Shown piece by piece: positions 54,402-63,619 of a DNA stretch of 64,000 nt. The notes beneath the pieces were generated by a model. The model did not search any database. It saw nothing but the letters and a program-made list of their open reading frames with translations, and was not told where the DNA came from. The DNA is from JACMLC01 sp963720235 (GTDB lineage: Bacteria > Acidobacteriota > Blastocatellia > Pyrinomonadales > Pyrinomonadaceae). Where the stretch lies: NCBI GenBank assembly GCA_963720235.1, contig OY970389.1, positions 2,790,001 through 2,854,000 of the forward strand, given 5' to 3'. Within the stretch, counting starts at the first letter, position 1. Each line of letters opens with the position of its first letter. The translations under genes were made by a program, and so were the position numbers.

Positions 54402-54682
54402 AATTTGATTCCCTTCTTCGACCATTTCAATTAACGGCTGGTAGGCTATAATCCATAAAGTGACATGCGTGCTTGCCAAATTCTTAGGAGAACTGGCAGC
54501 TTAATGGTTGAAATCCCAAGGGATTACACTGGCTTGGGTAGATAACGCAGGGGTCGAGTCGAACCGCCCGTGATATTTATCCCTAAATAGTGGGGTCATA
54601 GTGCGTTGCTTGTTCAAGCAGGTACGCACATAACTTGCTAAACTTTTTTGATAGTATGTAGTGGAATTATCTACAGAAATTC

Positions 54683-57556
54683 TCACGTTTGATTTCTTAG
54701 AAGAAGGTCACGAAAACTAGTATAGGCCCTATCGCGGGCGAGAAGCTTGTCAATAAGCGCCTTAGCAGACTGCTGCGCTGCATGGTCTTGGCTATCTATC
54801 GCGGCTTCTAAGATGGCGCGCATGTGTTCATGCCACGAATAGAGGTGATGTCGCTTTTTGTCACCCTCAATCATAAGACCGAGACATTCAATAGCTATAA
54901 CTGGCATCGAAGGGGCAAGCTTCGCCAATCGTTCCAGAACCAGATGATACGGTTCAACTGAACCGGCAAGTTGGAGAGCCTCTCTGAGTTGTGCGATGGC
55001 CCATGAATTATCAAACTTGGCAGAAGCAAACCATCCTCCGAAAGAGGAAAGTTCAGAAATGTAAGGTGCCTTTGATTCAGAATTTCGAGCTTCGTTGATC
55101 CGATGAAACCAGAGCTCTTTTAAACGCTCAAGCACCTCACTCGGGATCTCTCCTTCTATTTCAATGAAATTCCGACCGACTAACCAGATAGCGTGTCCGC
55201 GTACATCGCCCGGAGCCTTCTGCAAGAAATAAGTGAAAAGACCGTCCGAATCATCAAAGCCGACCTGCCCGCGTGCGTAAAGAATCATTAGGTGCTCAGC
55301 AAGCCTGTCATCAGGGTCACTTAAATGCCTCTTACCCCCAGATGAGGTGCCAATTCGATCAATTGCACGCCGATACTCTCCGCGCAGGATATTGAAGATA
55401 TTATTATAAGGTTGGTTGAATATTATATATGTCTCCCATGCGGCATCAAGCAAGTCCCTAAATTGCTCCTCGGCCGGGAAGATTTTCTGGAGACGAGAGA
55501 CAGACCACTCGGAATCTAGTTGCGTAAGCCAAGGAAACCATTGACCGTAGACTGATCGGATCGCAAGCGAGGGGTCATAATCAGGCTCAAGATGCTTATC
55601 AAGAACCTCTCTAACCTCCGGCATTGTGTTAAAGCCTTGAGCGACATCCTGCAGCCCATTATCTAAACTCTCTATATGGCGCTTACACCACAAGCCATAT
55701 CGTATGACGCAGTGCATCGCTTGACCACGTATGGTATTAAGGGAGAGCGTCGGTGGATCCATGTTCGAGCCACCATACTGTGCTTCATGCTCTGGCGTCG
55801 GGTTTGGGTCTTCAGTTAACGGTCGTAGGACTTCCCAAACCGCTTGGCGAAGCTCAAACGGTATTCCTTGATTATCAGATTTAAGCCCCTCTTCCAGGAG
55901 ATTCTCGATAGAGCCTTTGGTCCAGTTCCAATCTGGATCTCGCTCCATCCGCACAGCTTTGGATCTATCACCCTCTTGTGGTTGTTCAATTACCCACTTA
56001 CATAGTCTCAAAATTGGCGACCAAGCAACTGTTCCTTTTTGCTTTAAGGCCTCATGAAGTCCAGAAAGGATTGCGCGTACATATGTTGGATCAAGACCTT
56101 TAAGGCTCTCGACTTCGTTGGCAAAGCGTTCGGGTTCAGAAGAAACCACTGCCGTGAGTTGCTGTCCGAGTCCTTCTGGTGTGGGACCTATCGGGCTTTC
56201 AGATGGTTGCCACTCTTTTAGATAACTAATGAGCTCTTCAAAGCTCATTTGACTTAAATCTTCAGAGCTTTTCGGGCTTTCATATCCCCAATGTACGAAT
56301 GAGGGCGGGGAAACATACTCAGGCCACTCTATCTCACCGAATTCCGCGACCAGATCCTTGTAGCGTTCTCTCCATTGGTCTGGAAGAATATCGCGAATCG
56401 GTGCTAGGTGCCGCAGCTTCCAAAATCGCAGATCTTCATCCTTCTCGACACTTCCGGAAGCAGGACCTGCGTCAACCCAATTAAGGAATACGTTCTGCTG
56501 CTCTGGCACCAGATGGGCAAAATGGTCCCGCGCTAGTAAAAAGAACTCATGCCATAGTTCCGGCACGCCAAAAAGTGAAGTATCGGTAAGCCTCTCGACT
56601 ATAAGATCGAGGGCCGCGGCAGGAAAGAGTCGCAGCAGATGAAGGGCAATACGATGGAAGATCAGCCACGGGCGCGCTTCCAGCATCCCAACTATCCTCG
56701 GCGCTTCTTGCGCGTCCGTTTTAGCGAGTTGCTCTGCCGCCTTGCTAACCCCTGAAATTAGTAAATCCCGTACATCGTCATGGATGGAACCGCTGTCAAT
56801 GTGGCGTCTCCAAATGTGCGAGTAGTCATGAGGTCCAAGGTCGTCGTTGCGATTCCTTGAAAGGCGCATCGCCTCTTCTAATAAATCACAGAGCAGGTCC
56901 AGGGCACGCTCGCCCGCCGCATCAACGAGAGCAGGTATGTTCTCGTTGAGAATTATCCCGTAATGCCACGTGTCGAAGCGGGCTCGAGGCGTTGGCGGAA
57001 AACGGTAGATGTCGTTTTCATCGTCCTGTGCCTTTCTTGTTGGATCCGGCAACACTGCGAGCAGAATAGCAGCCAGACCTAACGCTTCTTCTATTTGATT
57101 ACCCTGCGCAAGATGTTTCACGAGCGCACCCAGTTTCTCGGGGAAGAGGGAGTAATAGGATGACTTCGCCCACTTCTTCGCCTTCTCAATGAGTCTTGCT
57201 GCAAATTCGGAAGGCATTGCGAGAGCAGCGTTTATGAGGTCTTCGTGGATGCGAACATTCTCTGTATCAGGTATCTGAAGCACCACTTCCAGAACTGTTT
57301 CGGGTGCCTGATTTGCCACTCTAGCTAAATATTCTGACTCTGGCCAACGCGGAAAGCTGATGTATTGTCCTTCCGGCACTGGTGGATGAGGGGAGCTGAA
57401 CAAGCCGGCATCTTTAAGTGGCTTAATCCAGACAGGCGTATTTAACTGGCTGAAAAAATAGTCATAATCAGCCTGCCGCTTTTTAATTGTAGCTAAGACC
57501 TTCTGAACTATCTCAGGATTTACCACTTGCTTCACCCTCTCTAATGAGTTCATCAA
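54683..57556 (-). CDS. 957-residue all-helical protein linked to DUF4062
   Basis: Predicted almost entirely helical, with many repeats of Leu/Ala-rich amphipathic helices of HEAT-like character ('VLEVVLQIPDTENVRIHEDLINAALAMPSEFAARLIEKAKKW', 'ALGLAAILLAVLPDPTRKAQ'). No Walker A/B, NACHT, nuclease, protease or membrane motif was found. The first codons overlap the end of the DUF4062 gene by 44 bp, so the two proteins are probably translated together. Helical-repeat proteins commonly act as scaffolds or sensors, and pairing with DUF4062 suggests a conflict or signalling system, which is inference. Confidence 0.7.
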   Translation of the reverse strand: MMNSLERVKQVVNPEIVQKVLATIKKRQADYDYFFSQLNTPVWIKPLKDAGLFSSPHPPVPEGQYISFPRWPESEYLARVANQAPETVLEVVLQIPDTENVRIHEDLINAALAMPSEFAARLIEKAKKWAKSSYYSLFPEKLGALVKHLAQGNQIEEALGLAAILLAVLPDPTRKAQDDENDIYRFPPTPRARFDTWHYGIILNENIPALVDAAGERALDLLCDLLEEAMRLSRNRNDDLGPHDYSHIWRRHIDSGSIHDDVRDLLISGVSKAAEQLAKTDAQEAPRIVGMLEARPWLIFHRIALHLLRLFPAAALDLIVERLTDTSLFGVPELWHEFFLLARDHFAHLVPEQQNVFLNWVDAGPASGSVEKDEDLRFWKLRHLAPIRDILPDQWRERYKDLVAEFGEIEWPEYVSPPSFVHWGYESPKSSEDLSQMSFEELISYLKEWQPSESPIGPTPEGLGQQLTAVVSSEPERFANEVESLKGLDPTYVRAILSGLHEALKQKGTVAWSPILRLCKWVIEQPQEGDRSKAVRMERDPDWNWTKGSIENLLEEGLKSDNQGIPFELRQAVWEVLRPLTEDPNPTPEHEAQYGGSNMDPPTLSLNTIRGQAMHCVIRYGLWCKRHIESLDNGLQDVAQGFNTMPEVREVLDKHLEPDYDPSLAIRSVYGQWFPWLTQLDSEWSVSRLQKIFPAEEQFRDLLDAAWETYIIFNQPYNNIFNILRGEYRRAIDRIGTSSGGKRHLSDPDDRLAEHLMILYARGQVGFDDSDGLFTYFLQKAPGDVRGHAIWLVGRNFIEIEGEIPSEVLERLKELWFHRINEARNSESKAPYISELSSFGGWFASAKFDNSWAIAQLREALQLAGSVEPYHLVLERLAKLAPSMPVIAIECLGLMIEGDKKRHHLYSWHEHMRAILEAAIDSQDHAAQQSAKALIDKLLARDRAYTSFRDLLLRNQT

Positions 57557-58556
57557 TCACTGCGAAATCTTCAGAAGTTCGGGGAGCCAATCGATCCAGC
57601 AGGAAACTCTCTAGAGCCGAAAGCTGTGACCGAAAATCTTCTTCCACCCCGCTTATAGTATGATGTGACACTCCTTGGAAATGATCGTTGCACTTATTCC
57701 ACTGTTCGATATTCGGCTCCTCAAGCGGCTCTGGAAGAGGAAGGGCTGAAGGGTCTAGCCTACGTAGCATCTTTACAGTTCGTCCCCTTCTGGTGAGATG
57801 TTCTACTTCGAACCAATCGAAGAATTCGTCCGACTCTTTGAGAAACTTCTGTAGATGGTCATCAATCTCGCCGCGCCATACTGAACCATCGCGACTGCTT
57901 GAGTTGTCTAATGCCTTGTCCCGCCGCTGCGCAAGACGACGAACTTTTTCTTTGAGGCTCGGCGGCTTCTTCTCAATCGGCAGGTCGAGATATTTAGGCA
58001 ATTTTTCCATCAGTTCACGTAGACCGTGCGCGGCTTGCGCAAGCCGATCAGGATTATCTTTTCGCTCAAGCGTTATAAGTGCTCCAAAGTATATGCTGCC
58101 TAGTTCAGAACTTCTCGACATTAATGCCTCATAGAGTGTTTGTTGCGACCCATTGGGTTGGAATGGCTCAAAAGGGCGTCTGAAATATTGTGATAAGCCA
58201 AAAATTACGTTAGCTTCCAATTGTTCAGGAGACTTAAAGAAACTGACAACATTTTCCGCTTTCAGGCGGTCTTTAAGTGTCTTTATTTTGTCAGCCCCTG
58301 CACCCAGTTCGACATCTCCAATCCTGATCGGATGCTCGTCACCCATGATAAATATTAAGCGTTCAATACCGAGCTTGACAGCTTGGTCGTATTCCATCTC
58401 GGTAATGGAGATTTCAGTACCTGAAGGCACGTAACCGTAGCGGTGGGCGAAGACTCCAACATAAATGTTTGCCTGACTGACTAATCTCCGCGACGCCCGG
58501 ATTGCGTCTTCAGAACTTGTGGGCAAATTCTCCATCATCAGCGGATGCGCCCCCAC
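57513..58556 (-). CDS. DUF4062-domain protein, N-terminus cut off by a TGA
   Basis: 347 residues in the open frame. 'ASRRLVSQANIYVGVFAHRYGYVPSGTEISITEMEYDQAVKLGIERLIFIM' is the DUF4062 (PF13271) signature, normally the N-terminal module of STAND/NACHT-like proteins. The first beta-strand of the domain is missing here but exists upstream in the same frame, behind a TGA at 58584-58586 (see the separate entry). A linker and a helical C-terminal half follow, without an ATPase. Whether the short form is made from the GTG at 58556 is unknown. Confidence 0.75.
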   Translation of the reverse strand: MGAHPLMMENLPTSSEDAIRASRRLVSQANIYVGVFAHRYGYVPSGTEISITEMEYDQAVKLGIERLIFIMGDEHPIRIGDVELGAGADKIKTLKDRLKAENVVSFFKSPEQLEANVIFGLSQYFRRPFEPFQPNGSQQTLYEALMSRSSELGSIYFGALITLERKDNPDRLAQAAHGLRELMEKLPKYLDLPIEKKPPSLKEKVRRLAQRRDKALDNSSSRDGSVWRGEIDDHLQKFLKESDEFFDWFEVEHLTRRGRTVKMLRRLDPSALPLPEPLEEPNIEQWNKCNDHFQGVSHHTISGVEEDFRSQLSALESFLLDRLAPRTSEDFAVIDELIREGEASGKS

Positions 58557-58583
58557 CTTTAAACAGGCATCCCTGACGACCTC

Positions 58584-58643
58584 TCAATGTTTGGGCAAAT
58601 CGAGAACGGTGCTGCTGATTACAACACTTTCAAGATTCGCCAC
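58584..58643 (-). other. 5' segment of the DUF4062 gene ending in an in-frame TGA
   Basis: From GTG at 58643, with a good GGAGG ribosome-binding site 8 bp upstream, nineteen codons read 'VANLESVVISSTVLDLPKH', the missing first strand of DUF4062 ('xxVFVSSTxxDL..'). A TGA at 58584-58586 replaces the expected CGA arginine, and the frame continues without other disruption as 'EVVRDACLKVGAHPLMMEN'. One base change would restore a 376-residue protein. Confidence 0.8.
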
Positions 58644-59056
58644 GTTAGTTGCCTCCTTAACAAGTCTCTGTCTTTCAACGCTTAGCCAAAGCAGTAAGCG
58701 TAATAGTTTCCCACAAATTCTACTTCGCTCACAAAGTTACGGTCACTCAAATAGCACAACGCTACTTACTGATAATGGTGACTTCTATCCCATAATTTGG
58801 CGCAATACGCATCCGTCCAGAAGTGATTGGATAAGAAAGCGCGTCACAAGAGCCCGCTCGCCGCCCTATACAATAGATTCTCAAACTAGGAGCAGGACTT
58901 TAAGCATGTGACACATTGCTATCTCTGCGAATAGGGGGAATTACACAAATCCGAGGTAACAATGACGCAGAAAGAAGTTTTTCAAGAAACCGAAGGAGGG
59001 TCGTATTACGCTGTGAACCCACTAATGAAGAAGGGCATCGTTCAGTTCTCTACTAA
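58644..59056. other. spacer between DUF4062 and the insertion sequence
   Basis: Promoter sequences for the DUF4062 gene should be near 58650-58750 on the minus strand, but no good match to consensus was picked. A short plus-strand frame at 58962-59075 (37 codons, GAGGT 6 bp before its ATG) is listed separately. Otherwise nothing recognised. Confidence 0.4.
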
Positions 59057-59075
59057 TAATGCGAATCAAGAGTAG
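58962..59075 (+). CDS. possible 37-residue peptide
   Basis: ATG at 58962 is preceded by GAGGT; the frame ends at 59073-59075, inside the left terminal repeat of the insertion sequence, so the native end may have been replaced. Hydrophilic ('MTQKEVFQETEGGSYY'). Too short to assign; it may be spurious. Confidence 0.3.
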   Translation: MTQKEVFQETEGGSYYAVNPLMKKGIVQFSTNNANQE

Positions 59076-59991
59076 AAAAGCAGACCGAAGGAGAGTGTAG
59101 AATTGAGTTTGTGGAACAACAGCTCATCGAACTCTATCTGCGAGTCTGTGCTGTTTACAATAAACACCCAGACCTGAAATATCAACGCCTGAGTAACTTC
59201 CGTCCGCGCTACACGGATGGACAACTCTTAACCATGTACTTGTTCGGTCACATTTAAGGCTTGAGCAAACAACGCCGCATTTACCAGTACGTGCGCCGCC
59301 ACTGGCACGCATGGTTCCCAGCTTTGCCCAGTTATCAAGCCAGCAACCGTCGCTTGAATGAGTTGCTCTCTGCTTTTGAGCGACTCATCAGCGATGCGCT
59401 GGAAAGCAGCGTGCCGCAACTGGCGACAACGGCTGACCGCCTGATTGACTCCTTGCCCGTGATGCTGGCTAAAGGCAGCAGAAGTCAGACGGCACGCGTA
59501 GCGCAGGATGTTGCCGACAAAGGCTTTCGCTCAAGCAAGCAGAGCTACTATTATGGCGTCAAGTTGCACACCATCGCGTTGCGGCGCACTAAACAGTTGC
59601 CGCTACCTGCTCTCTTGCACTAGGTCGTGCTTCGCAGCACGATTTATCGGCTTTACGCGAACTCGACTCAAACTTGGGCGCAGGCTTGCTCTTTGGCGAT
59701 AAAGCCTATGCCGATGAAGAGACCAAAGCCGTCTTTGCTAAACGCGGCACGCATCTGCTCACGCCGTATAAGAGAAGACGGAATGAGCCGAAGACATCCG
59801 CTCTGGCTTTGTGGTCACGCTTTGTCTCCAGTGTTAGACAACCGATGGAAAGTCTCTTCGGCTGGTTGATTCAAAGAACTGAGATTCAGAACGCTTCACA
59901 AGTGCGCTCGACGAAAGGCTTGCTTGTGCATCGTTATGGCAAACTGGCGGCAGCTTGTTTGCTCTTAACTTTCTACTCTTGATTCACATTA
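59057..59991. mobile_element. decayed insertion sequence with intact terminal inverted repeats
   Basis: Terminal inverted repeats GAATCAAGAGTAGAAA at 59063-59078 and 59970-59985 match perfectly over 16 bp and extend outward with TAATGC/TAATGT to 22 bp with one mismatch, giving an element of about 935 bp. It encodes one DDE-type transposase, interrupted twice. The target-site duplication is not clear. The family is probably IS4/IS5-like or IS982-like. Confidence 0.85.
59111..59982 (+). pseudogene. DDE transposase, inactivated
   Basis: GTG at 59111 begins 'MEQQLIELYLRVCAVYNKHPDLKYQRLSNFRPRYTDGQLL'-like sequence. A TAA replaces the expected glutamine after 'MYLFGHI' near 59257. The frame continues ('GLSKQRRIYQYVRRHWHAWFPALPSYQASNRRLN') to a stop after 'LPLPALLH' near 59623. 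A one-base loss there shifts the remainder ('LGRASQHDLSALRELDSN', 'GDKAYADEETKAVFAK', 'MESLFGWLIQRTEIQ') into another frame that runs to 59982. The 'DKAYAD' segment resembles the second catalytic Asp of DDE enzymes. Confidence 0.85.
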
Positions 59992-60046
59992 ATCATCAAA
60001 ACCCATCCCTCAACACATTCTATACTGAAGCTATTCGCGTTAGGAT

Positions 60047-60409
60047 CTAATCATCATCTTTCGAGAACCGCTTACGCAAATACTTCCTTTTGTATAGGTG
60101 AGTAACCTTACTTCTAACTCCTTCATGCTTCACCGGAGAAGGCAACTTTCCAGGTGGTAGGTCCCGATCATCTTTGCAGATGGCCTCTAGGTATAAATTC
60201 GCGGCCTCACTATAGGCAAGTAATACAACCAAACTAGGCTCCATCGTGCCTCGCTCAAACTTACTAATCCGATCTTGTGGAAGTTCTTCCTGCGAGAATC
60301 CGAGTCGCTTGATTAACTCCACTTGTGTCAGGCCGCCATCAAGCCTCAGCCTGATCTCTTTAAGCTTCTCTGCAAGGCGCTCAGGTTTGGGTCTTGGTTT
60401 CTCCCCCAT
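60047..60409 (-). CDS. XRE-family helix-turn-helix regulator
   Basis: 120 residues from the ATG at 60409, which has AGGAGGT 8 bp upstream. Residues about 12-70 form an XRE-type HTH ('LKEIRLRLDGGLTQVELIKRLGFSQEELPQDRISKFERGTMEPSL'). The C-terminus is very basic ('KRKYLRKRFSKDDD'). It sits beside the decayed IS; likely a repressor of island genes. Confidence 0.82.
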   Translation of the reverse strand: MGEKPRPKPERLAEKLKEIRLRLDGGLTQVELIKRLGFSQEELPQDRISKFERGTMEPSLVVLLAYSEAANLYLEAICKDDRDLPPGKLPSPVKHEGVRSKVTHLYKRKYLRKRFSKDDD

Positions 60410-60418
60410 CAGAAACAC

Positions 60419-60777
60419 CTCCTGATGGGCAGAGTCGAGAGCAAGGATCGCACAGGCGGCTTGAAAAATAGTAGATTTCTACTTATTCTAAGCTGGCGGA
60501 TAAAAGAAGCCGGACATCTCAAGGATTGAGATTGTCCACTCCCGTTCACTTTACCTCTGTGGCTGAACTGCTGGATTCGCGAGCATGTGCTTCTGCCTTC
60601 GCAGAAATAGTATGTCAAAAAGCTATTGGGTCATTTGCCTAGCTGCTGTCAACAGCCGTTTCGTTTCACGCTAGACTAATATGTTTGTAAAGGATTTCCT
60701 TGGAACTGTCATCTTAAAAGCTGCTTCTTCTCGAGGCTAATATTATCCGCTAGCGTCTCGACTAACGAGGGAAATTT
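60419..60777. other. spacer between HTH gene and secreted-protein gene
   Basis: About 360 bp without a recognised gene. The divergent promoters for the regulator and the gene at 60778 should be here. GAGGGAAA just before 60778 is a ribosome-binding site. Confidence 0.4.
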
Positions 60778-61791
60778 ATGAAATACCGACTTCTCCTATA
60801 TTTCGTTTGCGTCTATGGACTATGTCTCTTCCTATGTCCGGCAGCCGCTGCACAAACAACTCGGCGCAGCCCATATCCGACGACTGAGCATAGAGGGGGC
60901 GATGCTGCCAAGCGGCAAGTTGCTATGCAAGCTCTCGCGCATTTACAAGTGTTGCGTGATGGCTGGAATGACGTGAATCGTGCGTACATCGATCATAATC
61001 TCGAGCTAGGAAGGAAGTTGAATCCCAGCGCTTATGAACTACAGTACTTAGAGGCGCGGGTGGCGGTTGCCAATGCGTTGGACACGCTGCCGAAAGGGGA
61101 ATTGCGCACAGCAATTTCCCAGGCTATGGAGTTGTTCGACGACTTGGAGGAATTAGTAAAGATCTTCGACAAGAGATCGCCTCTAACTACGACCATCTAT
61201 ATATCGGATGTCTTTTCCTATTTGAAGAAATATCAGGTGCCCTACAAGGAAGGCCTAGAACAGGGTACATCAGGATTCAAATTGCATAAGGACTTCATAC
61301 TTAGCTACATCTTGCCCCAGCGACATATCTTCGTAAACCGAATCGAGGTTTTGCTGGGAGGGAAGCCTATGCCCGTGCCACCACCGCCGACTTACGAGCA
61401 GATGCATAGGGTGCCCAAGCAGAAGCCCCCATTTGACCGAGCCAGTGTTAAACCTGAGTCGTTGAAGGAGATTGCTCGTCAAGCTTTGGAGGCGAGGCTC
61501 CGGGGGGACCGTGCGCGGATGGGCGCGTTGCTTGATGTGGGGTTCTGGTTCTATGGGCGAGAAGGGCGGTTATTAGACAAGCAGATGTATTTGCAGAAGA
61601 TGGCAGCTGATCCGACAGTGAAGGGCTTTGAGATCAAGCAGGCAGAGTTGAGTTTTTGGAATGATGAGCCGGTACTGGCAACGGTAATCAAGTATGAATC
61701 TTTCGGAGGACAGTTCAAGAGCTTCACGAATAAGTTCCACTTTATAAACAAGGGCGGGCACTGGCTTATCGTCACGTGGAGGTCGTATTGA
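60778..61791 (+). CDS. secreted hypothetical protein with NTF2-like C-terminal domain
   Basis: 337 residues with a signal peptide at about 1-25 ('LLLYFVCVYGLCLFLCPAAAA'). The central part is helical; a Pro-rich linker (about 195-215, 'KPMPVPPPPTYEQM') leads to a C-terminal alpha/beta segment (about 225-337) whose ending 'FTNKFHFINKGGHWLIVTWRSY' resembles SnoaL/NTF2-like domains used in immunity or small-molecule binding. Function not assigned. Confidence 0.6.
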   Translation: MKYRLLLYFVCVYGLCLFLCPAAAAQTTRRSPYPTTEHRGGDAAKRQVAMQALAHLQVLRDGWNDVNRAYIDHNLELGRKLNPSAYELQYLEARVAVANALDTLPKGELRTAISQAMELFDDLEELVKIFDKRSPLTTTIYISDVFSYLKKYQVPYKEGLEQGTSGFKLHKDFILSYILPQRHIFVNRIEVLLGGKPMPVPPPPTYEQMHRVPKQKPPFDRASVKPESLKEIARQALEARLRGDRARMGALLDVGFWFYGREGRLLDKQMYLQKMAADPTVKGFEIKQAELSFWNDEPVLATVIKYESFGGQFKSFTNKFHFINKGGHWLIVTWRSY

Positions 61792-61883
61792 GGGAGCTAG
61801 AGTTTATCTTATGCCTAGAAGCGATGCTTTTCAGACAATCATTCCTTCTGGCATGAACTGCCGGCCGTCTGAGCCAAAGACAA

Positions 61884-62324
61884 ATGTATGCCTTTCTACA
61901 ACAAATAAACCCCGCCGCCGCTCAAGACTTCAGTGTCGGCGGGAGAATAGCTTGGGCCATATATTGCTGTAATGCTGGTCAAGCTGCAATGGAAGCTGGA
62001 GAGATCACTTCTGCCATTACTACTCTCACGGAAGCTATCCATGCCTTCCCATTTCCTACCTCTTTGGAATTGCTTGGAGAGTGCTTTCTTCTTGAAGGGA
62101 AATTTGTGGAAGCGACAATTTACCTGGCTGCGGCCATTGGGATGAGCGAACGACATGAGTTCCGTTCGCTATTCCTGCTTGGCAAAGCACTCGCCGCTGC
62201 GAACGACAACTACGTTTCGAAAATTATTCTGAAGAAAGCAATCTCAATTCAGCCAGATGGCGAAGCGCAAGAGTTACTGGCTGAAGTTATAAATCGAACG
62301 GCGTCAGCCGAACAAGTTGCTTAA
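61884..62324 (+). CDS. TPR-like hypothetical protein
   Basis: 146 residues built of TPR-like helical pairs ('WAIYCCNAGQAAMEAGEITSAITTLTEAIHAFPF', 'LELLGECFLLEGKFVEATIYLAAAIGMS'). No signal peptide. It follows the secreted-protein gene by about 90 bp and may be cotranscribed. A small imperfect inverted repeat lies after the stop (62338-62385). Confidence 0.6.
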   Translation: MYAFLQQINPAAAQDFSVGGRIAWAIYCCNAGQAAMEAGEITSAITTLTEAIHAFPFPTSLELLGECFLLEGKFVEATIYLAAAIGMSERHEFRSLFLLGKALAAANDNYVSKIILKKAISIQPDGEAQELLAEVINRTASAEQVA

Positions 62325-62411
62325 CGATCTCTTTTCAATGATGGTAACTCATCTATTAGATGATGAGTGGTCACCATTAGTGCTCTATGATGACATTGTA
62401 TGTTTGAGATA

Positions 62412-63500
62412 TTATTCAAGAAATAAGTAATCATCCCCTTTGGCAGAACCCTGAATCTTCTGACACGCCTTGATAAAGCGTGATTGATGTTGCCGATCGA
62501 TTAGGTCGAAGAGAGTAAGTGCCAGCTTTTCAAGAGACGACAATTGTTTCCATTCTGGGCCTATTCTTCTGCGGGTATCAGCCTCCTCTGCTAAAGAGAT
62601 GAAGGTCATGCTAATGAAGCGTATAACTAATTCCACAATGCGCGGCCTAGGCATAAAAAGCTTGGCTCCTCTAGCCATCAAATAAACGATGTGTGTCTGT
62701 GTCTGTTTAGTTCGAGATCTTTCAAATAGGTTGAAGAGTTTTTTGATAACAGGGATTATCTCGGTTCTGTTGTCGATAATTGTAATGGGTCCGCCTAACT
62801 GCCTGCCCCAATATTCCTGATGAACCGTATGTGCATAAAACAGAAAGAGATCTTCATCAAACTCGTATGGTAATACTTTCCTCAAGGCTTGGAGTGCGAC
62901 TTCGACATCTGGCGATTCCCATAACTGTGGCTCATCAGGGGCTTTTTGGAAGATCTCATTTCTGAAGATTCGCCCTTCCTCATCTGCTAAACGACGCTCC
63001 ATCACCTTTGACCAGATTTTATCGGAATCAGTTAGTAGGTATGCTTGGTTCAAAATGCCATCGACTGCATGGACGATACCAATCAGATTCTTCTGCTGGG
63101 GTTTACTCTCGCCAGCCTCAATGCGAATCCATTGTCTGACATGTATATCGGCTGCCTTAGCTGCCTCTGCCATAGTAAGATTCCCTGACACCTCCGCCCG
63201 CCACCACCAAATCAATTCGCCAAAGAGGATTTTTCTGTGCATCTCAGGCGGAGCTTCGCTCAGTCTTTTATAAACATCTTCTCGATCACCTGATTTGCCG
63301 TAACCCAATGAATTCTTGAGACTTTGTCTGGCTATATCTTCAACACTCACTCCCGGTAGGACCAGCCACCGATGGTGCTTTTTGCAGCGTACGCAATCCC
63401 AGAGCAACCAAGTTTCTGGGCGCGGAAAATCAATATTCTCTATAACTCCTAGTACAGCACTCGTTTTATGACAGTTGTTGCATGTGAGGATAAGAAACAT
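62412..63500 (-). CDS. zinc-ribbon/HTH regulator
   Basis: 362 residues. The N-terminus holds a zinc ribbon, CxxC near 8-11 and 36-39 ('TCNNCHKTSA', 'WDCVRCKKHH'). Residues about 95-140 look like an XRE-type HTH ('GNLTMAEAAKAADIHVRQWIRIEAGESKPQQKNLIGIVHAVDGI'). The remaining helical part may be a ligand- or protein-binding domain. Divergent from the excisionase-like gene with a shared dyad-rich operator region. Confidence 0.7.
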   Translation of the reverse strand: MFLILTCNNCHKTSAVLGVIENIDFPRPETWLLWDCVRCKKHHRWLVLPGVSVEDIARQSLKNSLGYGKSGDREDVYKRLSEAPPEMHRKILFGELIWWWRAEVSGNLTMAEAAKAADIHVRQWIRIEAGESKPQQKNLIGIVHAVDGILNQAYLLTDSDKIWSKVMERRLADEEGRIFRNEIFQKAPDEPQLWESPDVEVALQALRKVLPYEFDEDLFLFYAHTVHQEYWGRQLGGPITIIDNRTEIIPVIKKLFNLFERSRTKQTQTHIVYLMARGAKLFMPRPRIVELVIRFISMTFISLAEEADTRRRIGPEWKQLSSLEKLALTLFDLIDRQHQSRFIKACQKIQGSAKGDDYLFLE

Positions 63501-63547
63501 CGCTAGCCCTCCCTTTGGCAGTCGAGAATTTTAGTGGCCCAAATTTA

Positions 63548-63581
63548 AAATGTCACTTGGGCATGACATTTCAAAATGCCC
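63548..63581. promoter_or_regulatory. overlapping dyads in a divergent promoter region
   Basis: AAATGTCA (63548-63555) and TGACATTT (63564-63571) form an 8-bp dyad; inside it, GGGCAT (63559-63564) pairs with ATGCCC (63576-63581). The sites lie between the zinc-ribbon/HTH gene (minus) and the excisionase-like gene (plus), so one of the two HTH proteins may bind here. Confidence 0.6.
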
Positions 63582-63619
63582 CCTTTTCAAGAGATTAAAT
63601 TTGCGGTATACGTGCGGGA

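Noticed and set aside
58584..58586. TGA read as selenocysteine in the DUF4062 gene
   Set aside because: The position is Arg in the domain pattern (CGA expected), no SECIS-like context or selenoprotein logic; a nonsense mutation or sequencing error is far likelier.
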